Assembly: GCF_030252345.1 (NCBI RefSeq)
Contig: NZ_CP126980.1
Coordinates: 6,215,501 to 6,279,500, forward strand
Source: Actinoplanes oblitus
GTDB lineage: Bacteria > Actinomycetota > Actinomycetes > Mycobacteriales > Micromonosporaceae
Reading direction: 5' to 3'
Length of the DNA: 64,000 bases
Under the pieces are notes generated by a model. The model searched no databases, had not been told where the DNA came from, and saw only the letters and a program-made list of their open reading frames with translations. The position numbers were made by a program, and so were the translations under genes. Below are positions 57,636 to 64,000 of this stretch, piece after piece; positions within the stretch are counted from its first letter, which is position 1, and each line of letters opens with the position of its first letter.

Positions 57636-58963
57636 CGGGCCCGGTCGCCGGGTTCCACCTGGTCGGCGCCGGCGACCACGATCTGCTGGCCGGCGTCCAC
57701 CCCGGCGACCACCTGGACGGTCTCCTCGCCCTGCACGCCGAGGCGCACCGGCACCGGCTGGTAGCGCCCGTCGCGGACCGCCCAGACGGTGTCCCTCCCG
57801 TCGGTGCTGACCACCGCGGAGGCCGGTACGGTGACCGCGTCCTCGACCTGGCGGACCTTGAGCCGGACGATGGCGCTCATCCCCGGCCGCGGGCTGGGTG
57901 CCGCGCCGCCGCTGTCGGCGAACTTCCCGCCGCCCAGGTCGAGCCGCACCCGGTAGGACACCCCGCCGCGCGCCGAGGTGGTGGGCAGCAGGTCGACCGA
58001 GCGGACCGTGGCCTGGTAGGTGGCGCCGGTCGCGGCGTCCAGCTCGACGTCGGCCCGCACGCCCGGCTTGACCAGCAGGACGTCGGTCTCGTCGACCTCG
58101 GCGGCCAGTCCGAGCCGGCCCATGTCGATCACGGTGAGCAGCGGGGTGCCGGCGGCCACGTAGGAGCCCTCGGTGATCGCCGAGTCGACGCCCTCGGCCG
58201 GCGTGGTGGCATTCGTCCCGCCGGTCCCCAGCAGGGACGACAGATCCGGGCCGGCCGGCGACGCGGCCCCGCCGAACTGGACCACGCCCGAGACGGGAGC
58301 ACGCAGGGTGAGCGCGTCCACGGCGGCGTCCGCCAGGGCGTACGCCTGCTGTGCCTGCATCCGTTGCGCGGCGGACAGTGAGCTGACCGCCTCGCCGAGC
58401 GACGCGACCCCCCGCTGCACCGCGCGGACCGCGGCGGCGGCCGCGTCGGAGGCCGCGGCATACTGCTCCCGCGCGGTGCCGACCTGCTCGATCAGGGCTT
58501 TCCGCAGGGTCGGGTCGGCGATCTTCGCGGCCGCCGCCCGGGCCTGGCGGAACGCTTTCTCGGCGCGCCGGTCGGTGCTCTCGCGCACCTCGGTGAAGTC
58601 ACCGGACGGCACGCCGCCGCCGGACGGCGACCGGTCGAGGGCGTCCTTCGCGGCATCCCGGCGGCGCTCCAGCTCGGGCGAGGTGATGACGGCCAGGACG
58701 GCACCCTTCCGCACCCGGTCGCCCGGCTCGACGAGCACGTCGGAGACGGTGCCGGCGGCGGGAGCGCTGAGCGTGGCGGCGGTGCGGGCGGTGACCGAGC
58801 CGGGCGCCTCGACGATCTCGTCGACGGTGCCGACAGTGGCGGTGCCGAGGCGGACTGAGGTGGGGTCGGAGTCGCAGGAGGCGGCGGTCAGTAGCAGGAG
58901 CACCAGGGAGCCGCCGGCGATCATCGCGGTGCGGGACACAGAGGCCACTCTATGTCGGATCAC
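57632..58963 (-). CDS. HlyD/MacA-like efflux adaptor lipoprotein
   Basis: 443 residues. The signal ends in lipobox LTAASC (Cys about 30). Features of the adaptor family are the split lipoyl/barrel-sandwich hybrid (APAAGTVSDVLVEPGDRVRK, then LTLRAPVSGVVQFGG), a long helical hairpin between them (about 95-205) and the beta-barrel domain (GLAAEVDETDVLLVKPGVRA). It is the first gene of a three-gene MacAB-type operon. In a monoderm there is no outer-membrane channel, so it would work at the outer face of the membrane. GTG start at 58963. Confidence 0.88.
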
Positions 58964-59013
58964 GCCCGGACGAGAGGCCGGGAAAGCGGAGCGAGGGGCC
59001 GGGGAAAGCCGAA

Positions 59014-59040
59014 CGGGCCGCCCCGGAGAGGGACGGCCCG
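59014..59040 (-). terminator. Hairpin after the L,D-transpeptidase gene
   Basis: CGGGCCGCCC / GGACGGCCCG pair over 10 bases with one G-T-type mismatch and a short loop, 17 bases past the L,D-transpeptidase stop. It also separates that gene from the efflux operon start. Confidence 0.5.
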
Positions 59041-59056
59041 CGCTCGGCGGGAGTGA

Positions 59057-59821
59057 TCAGGTACCCGGGCGACGCCCGAAGACCTTCACCGTCGAGCCGA
59101 TCTTGCCGATGCCGTAGTACTTCTTGGCATCCTGCTGGAGCAGGTTGACGCAACCGTGCGAACCACGCCACTTGTCGTGGATGTACGTGGTGGTCTGGTG
59201 GAACCCGCGCCCGCCGATGAAGCGCTGCCAGTACGGCAGCCACACCTCGTACGGATCGGACCATTCCCGCTTCGTCCGCTTGTTGATCGAGAAGGTGCCG
59301 GCCGGCGTCCGGTACCCCTTCATGCCGGTACGGGTGATGGTCGGCTTGACGTAGACCTTCCCGTTCTTCATCACCCACGTCGTCTGATGGGTCAGGTCGA
59401 CGCAGAAGGTGATGCCCTTCCGCTTGGGCTGGCAGGCCGCCGTCCTCGTCGCCGCCAGTCGTTTGGCGACGTCGTAGGTGGTCGGGCCGGCCAGGCCCTT
59501 GGCCGGCGAGATGCCGAACCGGTTCTGGAACTTGATGATCGCGGCACAGTCCGCGGCGGACTGCTTGCCGTCGACCGTCACCGTGCCGTAGCCACCCAGC
59601 TGCTTGAGGTAGCCCTCGACCTGCTTCTGGTACTTGCCGGTCGCGCACGATGCGGCCGCCGCCCTGGTGACCACCGTGGTCGCCACCGTGGCGGTGACCG
59701 GCGCGCTCCGCACGGCCGCGCCGGCGCCGGCCGGTGCCAGTGCGAACGCACCGAGTCCGCCGCCCACCACGGCGGCCAGCGCCGCTGTGGTGAGACGCGC
59801 GGTAACACGTATCACTGCCAA
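59057..59821 (-). CDS. Secreted L,D-transpeptidase with peptidoglycan-binding domain
   Basis: 254 residues. Signal peptide (about 1-35, ends AGAGAAV), then a peptidoglycan-binding-like domain (about 58-115: YGTVTVDGKQSAADCAAIIK, FQNRFG). The C-terminal YkuD catalytic domain has the active-site motif SHGCVNL with HDKWRG before it. It would form 3-3 cross-links in the cell wall or attach proteins. The TTG at 59821 was chosen because GGGGAGG stands 6 bases upstream; a GTG two codons later is possible. Confidence 0.88.
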   Translation of the reverse strand: MAVIRVTARLTTAALAAVVGGGLGAFALAPAGAGAAVRSAPVTATVATTVVTRAAAASCATGKYQKQVEGYLKQLGGYGTVTVDGKQSAADCAAIIKFQNRFGISPAKGLAGPTTYDVAKRLAATRTAACQPKRKGITFCVDLTHQTTWVMKNGKVYVKPTITRTGMKGYRTPAGTFSINKRTKREWSDPYEVWLPYWQRFIGGRGFHQTTTYIHDKWRGSHGCVNLLQQDAKKYYGIGKIGSTVKVFGRRPGT

Positions 59822-59906
59822 ATCACATCCTCCCCAGGAGTGTCGTCCGCACATCGAAGCACAGCCGCCCCACCACGACGCTCAGGGGAAGGGACGGTGA
59901 CACAAA

Positions 59907-59932
59907 ACCGGGATGCCGATCGGCATCCCGGT
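59907..59932 (-). terminator. Rho-independent terminator of the CAP gene
   Basis: ACCGGGATGCCGA / TCGGCATCCCGGT is a perfect 26-base palindrome. Read leftward (minus strand) it is followed by TTTTGTG, a T-run, so it terminates the CAP gene, whose stop is 18 bases upstream. Confidence 0.85.
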
Positions 59933-59949
59933 CCCGGGGAAGAGGTTTT

Positions 59950-60819
59950 CTACTTGGGGGTGGCGAAGTCCTGCACCCAGTACGGGGTGTCGTCGCGATC
60001 CAGCGCCAGGCCGACGCCCATCTGGTCGAGCTTGCAGTCGAGGATGTTCTCCCGGTGCTCCGGGCTGTTCATCCAGCCGTCCATCGCCTCCCACGGGCTG
60101 TCCTGGCCGCGAGCGATGTTCTCGCCGTACCACCGCCAGGAGTAGCCGGCCTCGCTGACCCGCTCGCCGGCCCGGTCGCCGTTCGGCGACGCGTGCTCGA
60201 AGTAGTCGCGGCGGGCCATGTCGGCCGCGTGCCGGTTGGCCGCGTCGATCAGCCGGCGGTCGATGGTGACCGGCCGGCAGCCGGCGCGCTCGCGGTACCG
60301 GTTGACCAGGGCCAGGATCTGCTGCTGGACCGGCGCGACCGGGCTGGACGAGATGCTCTGCGCGGTGACCGCGGTGCGGGAGGCGGCGATCGGGTCGGCC
60401 GCCGCGGCGAAACCGTAGTTCTTGCGCGGGGTCTCCGCCTTGATCCGGGCCGGCGCCCGCTTCGGTTCCTCCGCCGGCCCCGCCGACGGCTCGTCCGCCG
60501 GTTCCTCGGACGGCTCCGCCGGCTCGCCCGACGGCGCCTCCGCCGGCCGCTGGGCGCGGTGGGCGGACCCGCCGCCGGGCGCCTCCGGGAGAGTGCTGCC
60601 GGGCGTCACATCCGGAATCCTCGGCACGTCGACCACATCGGAGTCCGGCTCCTCCTCCACGTACTCATCGCCCGCGCCGTCGAACAACGGCTCACCGAAC
60701 ACATTGAAGCCAGAGAAATCGTCATCCGGCGGCTCCTGCGCCAACGCGCGTGTCGTGACCGCTCCACCGGCGACGAGAGCCGCGGCAGCCACGCCGAGCA
60801 CAACCAGAGGCTTACGCAT
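59950..60819 (-). CDS. Secreted CAP (SCP/PR1) domain protein
   Basis: 289 residues from ATG 60819 (another ATG six codons upstream at 60837). Signal peptide RKPLVVLGVAAAALVAGG. The middle (about 30-150) is a disordered acidic Glu/Pro/Ala stretch. The C-terminal CAP domain (about 165-289) is complete: VNRYRERAGCRPVTIDRRLI, HAADMARRDYFEHASPNG, YGENIARGQDSP, WMNSPEHRENILDCKLDQMG and VQDFATPK. The CAP histidines and glutamates (H-E-E-H) are all present. Function in bacteria is uncertain; cell-wall or lipid binding is proposed. Confidence 0.87.
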   Translation of the reverse strand: MRKPLVVLGVAAAALVAGGAVTTRALAQEPPDDDFSGFNVFGEPLFDGAGDEYVEEEPDSDVVDVPRIPDVTPGSTLPEAPGGGSAHRAQRPAEAPSGEPAEPSEEPADEPSAGPAEEPKRAPARIKAETPRKNYGFAAAADPIAASRTAVTAQSISSSPVAPVQQQILALVNRYRERAGCRPVTIDRRLIDAANRHAADMARRDYFEHASPNGDRAGERVSEAGYSWRWYGENIARGQDSPWEAMDGWMNSPEHRENILDCKLDQMGVGLALDRDDTPYWVQDFATPK

Positions 60820-61120
60820 AACTGAAGTCGATCCCATTCCTCAGCGCGCCCCGCCTTTCCGGGGCGCTCCCGGAGTTGACCAACGTCACAGACGCGAGGC
60901 GGTCACTTCGCCGCCGGACCCGCCTCCGGTCACCGCTGTTTCGACAACCATTTATCCGTACGGCATGAGCTGCGTAAAGTCCGATCAGGGCAGAGCACAC
61001 GCGTCGCACAATCGCACTGGATTCCGGCACACTTCCCGCTATCGGGGTAATCCGCAAAGGCGTTCTTGCCGTCCACCCGGCTGGTCCCGGAATCGCATCG
61101 ACCGCCGCTACGGTTCCCCG

Positions 61121-62443
61121 GTGCGAAACCGATACCTGGACCTGCTTCGTGCCGCCGCGATCGTCCGGGTGATCGTCTACCACCTCTTCGGATGGTCCTG
61201 GCTGTCCATCGTGATGCCCGCCATGGGCGTCATGTTCGCGCTGGCCGGATCGCTGACCGCGGCGTCGCTGGAGAAGCGGCCGGCGAATCGGGTCGTCACG
61301 TCCCGGCTGCGCCGGCTGCTCCCGCCGCTGTGGCTGCTCGGGCTCATCGCCGTCCCGGTGATGATCGCCCTGGGCTGGGCGCAGGAGGAGGACGGCGAAC
61401 ACCCCTTCACGCCGTGGAAGCTCGCCTTCTGGATACTGCCGCTCGGCGACCCGCCCGGCAGCGACCTCGGCATCGACTCCTGGGAGCCGCTCTGGTACAT
61501 CCGGGCGTACGTCTGGTTCATCCTGCTCTCCCCGCTGCTCTGGGTCGTCTGGAAGAGGCTGGGCCCGGCCTGCTGGCTGCTGGTGTTCGCGCCGATCGCC
61601 GCGATCGTGGTGCTCGACAAGACCGGCTTCGCGCTGCCGGAGACCGCCGACGCGGTGATGTGGGACTTCGTCACCTACGGCGCCTGCTGGATCATGGGTT
61701 TCGCACACCGGGACGGGCGGCTGGCCCGGCTGCACCCGACGAGCGTGCTGCTCCTCGCCGCGATGCTCGGCGGGGCGGCACTGTACTGGCAGAACGGGCA
61801 CCAGGGTGAGGACGCCTGGGACCTGAACGACGTCTCCGAGTCGCAGTCGCTCTACTCCCTGGCCTTCGTGCTGCTGACGCTGCGCTGGCAGCCGGGCATG
61901 GCGTGGCTGGCCCGGGTCCGGCCGCTGGACCGGGCGGTGACGCTGCTGAACAACCGGGCGGTCACCGTCTACCTGTGGCACAACCTGGCGATCGCGGCGA
62001 TCTGGCCGCTCCTGACCTTCCTCGCCCTCGACGACCTCGGGCACCTGGAGAAGCCGGTGACACTGGGCATGACGTTCCTGCTGACCGGGGTCGCGGTGCT
62101 GCTGTTCGGCTGGGTCGAGGACCTGGCCGCCCAGCGCCGGCCGCGGCTGTGGCCGGACGCCGTCCCCGCTCGCGCGGTGAGCACCGCCACGCCCGATCCG
62201 GTGGCCGTGCCGATGGAACCGACCGGGCCGGTGCCGGCCGGCTGGCCCGAGGTGGGCCGGGACGGCATGCCGCGGGCCGGGTGGAGTGACGCGGGCCGCG
62301 ACGGGCAGCCGTTCGCCGGGCGGCCACCGGCCGGGGTGAGCCGGCACAGCGCGCCGCCGGCCGACGGACGCAAGGCCCGCCGGGCGGCCAAGAAGCGCGA
62401 CGAGAACAACCTGATCCCCACCTGGTGGGCGCCCGAGGAGTGA
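61121..62443 (+). CDS. Acyltransferase 3 family membrane protein
   Basis: 440 residues. About ten hydrophobic helices. The N-terminus RYLDLLRAAAIVRVIVYHLF matches the family's R-x10-H signature (R-A-A-A-I-V-R-V-I-V-Y-H). The C-terminal 90 residues are cytoplasmic, Pro/Arg-rich, with repeats (PEVGRDGMPRAGW, SDAGRDGQPFAG). It probably transfers an acyl group to an envelope sugar; no glycan cluster is adjacent. GTG at 61121. Its tail is basic (RKARRAAKKRDENN). Confidence 0.82.
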   Translation: MRNRYLDLLRAAAIVRVIVYHLFGWSWLSIVMPAMGVMFALAGSLTAASLEKRPANRVVTSRLRRLLPPLWLLGLIAVPVMIALGWAQEEDGEHPFTPWKLAFWILPLGDPPGSDLGIDSWEPLWYIRAYVWFILLSPLLWVVWKRLGPACWLLVFAPIAAIVVLDKTGFALPETADAVMWDFVTYGACWIMGFAHRDGRLARLHPTSVLLLAAMLGGAALYWQNGHQGEDAWDLNDVSESQSLYSLAFVLLTLRWQPGMAWLARVRPLDRAVTLLNNRAVTVYLWHNLAIAAIWPLLTFLALDDLGHLEKPVTLGMTFLLTGVAVLLFGWVEDLAAQRRPRLWPDAVPARAVSTATPDPVAVPMEPTGPVPAGWPEVGRDGMPRAGWSDAGRDGQPFAGRPPAGVSRHSAPPADGRKARRAAKKRDENNLIPTWWAPEE

Positions 62444-62612
62444 CGAGCCGCCGGCTCCGGTGCGCGCGGTGGGCGGCTGCCCACCGGGGCCGGCCCCATC
62501 GCCGTACCGAAAATGATCGGCCCTGGGCGAGCCGGGCCGGTGCCCGGCAAGTCGGCCGGTCAAAGCGAGCAAAGCTCGCGAAGGCGGATCTTCTCCTCGG
62601 TAGCCTGAGGCC

Positions 62613-63110
62613 GTGGGGCAGCAGACACAGGCGCTGGCTCCGGCGCTCGACGCCGGGGTGATGGCGCTGGTCTTCCGCGCCGGACCGCTCTACTGCGCGC
62701 TGACCCTCAACGAGGTCCTGGAGACCATGCGGCCGCTGCCGACCCGGCCGCTGGCCGGCACCCCGCCCTACGTGCTGGGCCTGACGATCCTGCGCGGCGA
62801 ACCCGCCCCGGTGATCGACGTGACCCGGCTGCTGACAGGGACCACGTCCGAGATTGATAGGTACGTGGCGGTGCGGGCCGGGCGCGGTCCGGTGGCCTGC
62901 GCGACGGGGCCGGTGCTCGGCGTGCGGACCGTCGAGGCGACCGCGCCGGACGGACCGAACACGCTGTTCACCGGGGCGTCCCGATCGCTGGTGGCGGCCG
63001 TCGGGACGATCGGCACCGAGCCGCTGCTGGTGCTGCGCGCCATCCGGACCGTGCCGGACGAGGTCTGGGAGCTGGCGGGCCGGGACGGCGGGACGGGAGG
63101 GACGCCGTGA
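62613..63110 (+). CDS. cheW: Chemotaxis coupling protein CheW
   Basis: 165 residues. The two beta-barrel lobes of CheW are recognisable in MALVFRAGPLYCALTLNEVLE, PYVLGLTILRGEPAPVIDVT and the later TLFTGASRSLVAAVGTI. It links chemoreceptors to the CheA kinase. GTG at 62613. The stop overlaps the cheR start. The sequence is diverged from the canonical type. Confidence 0.85.
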   Translation: MGQQTQALAPALDAGVMALVFRAGPLYCALTLNEVLETMRPLPTRPLAGTPPYVLGLTILRGEPAPVIDVTRLLTGTTSEIDRYVAVRAGRGPVACATGPVLGVRTVEATAPDGPNTLFTGASRSLVAAVGTIGTEPLLVLRAIRTVPDEVWELAGRDGGTGGTP

Positions 63111-64000
63111 GGCATGTCGTGCGGGAGGACCCGCCGCTGGTGCGGTTCCGCGGGATTCTCGAGCAGCGGCTGGGCTGGGTCACCGCGGACACCGAGGCGG
63201 TGCCGGTCCTGCCGGTGCTGGCCGAGCGGGCCGCGGCCCGGCGGATGTCCGAGAACGAGTACCTGAATCGGCTGTCGGTGCGGGACTGGCCGGAGGAGAC
63301 CACGGTGCTGGCCGAGCGGCTCAGCATCACCGAGACCTATTTCTTCCGGCACGCCGACCAGTTCCGGGCGCTCGCCGAGCGGGTGCTGCCGGAGCGCGTC
63401 ACGGCCCGGGCCGGGCAGCGGGCGCTGCGACTGCTGTCGGTCGGGTGCTCGTCGGGCGAGGAGGCGTACTCGCTGGCCATCGTGGCGCGCCGGGCGTGCC
63501 CGGCGCCGGACTGGATCGTGTCGGTGCTGGGCATCGACGCTAACCCGGAGATGCTGCGCCGGGCCGGGCAGGCGGTGTACTCCGACTGGGCGCTGCGGGA
63601 GACGCCCGCCGACATCCGGCGGCGCTGGTTCCGCCCGGCCGAGGACGGCTACCGGGTGCTGCCGGAGATCACCGCGACGGTGCGGTTCGCCGAGCACAAC
63701 GTGGCCGACCCGGCCGAGCCGCGGATCTGGCAGCCCGGCCGGTACGACGTGATCTTCTGCCGCAACCTGCTGATGTACCTGACCAAGGCCACCGTCGCCG
63801 GCCTGCTCCGGCGGATCACCGGGGCCCTGGCGCCGGGCGGCGCGCTCTTCCTCGGGCACACCGACTCGCTGGGCAGCGATCCGGACGGCTTCACCGTGCA
63901 GCACTTCGGCGACACGGTCTACTACCGGCGCGACGAGCCGGCACCCCCGCCGCGCCCGGAACTGCGGCCGGTCATCCGGCACGACCCGCCGCGCCAGCCG
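63107..64000 (+). CDS. cheR: Chemotaxis methyltransferase CheR (3' end beyond window)
   Basis: 298 codons visible; the frame continues past the edge. It methylates receptor glutamates with S-adenosylmethionine. The N-terminal helical domain is followed by ERLSITETYFFRHADQFRAL and LRLLSVGCSSGEEAYSLAIV (the AdoMet loop). The aspartate motif LGIDANPEMLRRA and YDVIFCRNLLMYLTK follow. The visible C-terminus becomes Pro-rich (EPAPPPRPELRPV), so an extra C-terminal domain is likely beyond the window. GTG at 63107 overlaps the cheW stop. Confidence 0.92.
   Translation, partial: MRHVVREDPPLVRFRGILEQRLGWVTADTEAVPVLPVLAERAAARRMSENEYLNRLSVRDWPEETTVLAERLSITETYFFRHADQFRALAERVLPERVTARAGQRALRLLSVGCSSGEEAYSLAIVARRACPAPDWIVSVLGIDANPEMLRRAGQAVYSDWALRETPADIRRRWFRPAEDGYRVLPEITATVRFAEHNVADPAEPRIWQPGRYDVIFCRNLLMYLTKATVAGLLRRITGALAPGGALFLGHTDSLGSDPDGFTVQHFGDTVYYRRDEPAPPPRPELRPVIRHDPPRQP

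Noticed and set aside
62768..63982. Minus-strand frame opposite cheW-cheR
   Set aside because: CheR motifs on the plus strand are unambiguous and the opposite frame shows no family features.

Overview
This is a very G+C-rich actinobacterial chromosome segment. GTG starts are frequent, and many gene pairs are coupled by 4-bp GTGA or ATGA overlaps. Glycogen synthesis genes, membrane-bound GGDEF/EAL proteins, a cellulose/chitin-type copper monooxygenase and chemotaxis genes (CheW, CheR) occur together. This points to a motile-spore member of the Micromonosporaceae, most like Actinoplanes. That assignment is inference from gene content and style, not from a marker gene.

Layout. 1-1.6 kb: a DUF881 cell-envelope protein and a CDP-alcohol phosphatidyltransferase. 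1.9-3.5 kb: decayed genes (ECF sigma factor, mycothiol-isomerase-like) around a 2H phosphoesterase. 3.7-9 kb: an AraC regulator, a coupled MoxR-type AAA ATPase/VWA pair and a PhzF isomerase. 9-19 kb: a diguanylate cyclase, an ABC-F ATPase, a BrnT/BrnA-like toxin-antitoxin pair, a secreted glycosidase, and the glycogen genes glgA and glgC with a GGDEF-EAL gene between them. 20-21.7 kb: three different repeat arrays around a YunG-like gene. 21.7-26 kb: a second AraC regulator, a His-rich protein/DUF4331/Tat-signal cluster, an AA10 monooxygenase and an FKBP. 26-33.6 kb: a lipoprotein, a small S4 protein, YcnI, a DHH phosphoesterase, zwf, a STAS protein and a ROK kinase. 33.7-36.4 kb: a DUF1800-DUF1501 pair. 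36.5-43.3 kb: an arabinose-type locus (araA, a chvE-like binding protein, ATPase and permease, LacI-family repressor) with two matching palindromic operators. 43.5-46.8 kb: DUF2252, a PPOX-fold protein and an MptB-like mannosyltransferase. 47-48.1 kb: a glycosyltransferase remnant and an 11-unit 62-bp repeat array. 49.8-54.9 kb: one gene for a 1,679-residue, mostly disordered protein with a TPR-like C-terminus. 54.9-59 kb: a frameshifted EamA transporter and a MacAB-type export operon. 59-64 kb: an L,D-transpeptidase, a CAP protein, an acyltransferase, CheW and CheR (cut by the window edge).

How it works together. The best-supported circuit is the arabinose locus. The operator TGTTATCGCTAACA overlaps the -10 of a TTGACA promoter reading into araA, and a second perfect copy lies upstream of the repressor gene, which suggests repression of uptake and isomerisation plus autoregulation. 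A 14-bp GC hairpin between the binding-protein gene and the ATPase gene could set their expression ratio. Two transmembrane c-di-GMP enzymes, one between glgA and glgC, may tie second-messenger signalling to carbon storage (speculative). A palindromic repeat family is present at three places, as two tandem arrays and one solo copy.
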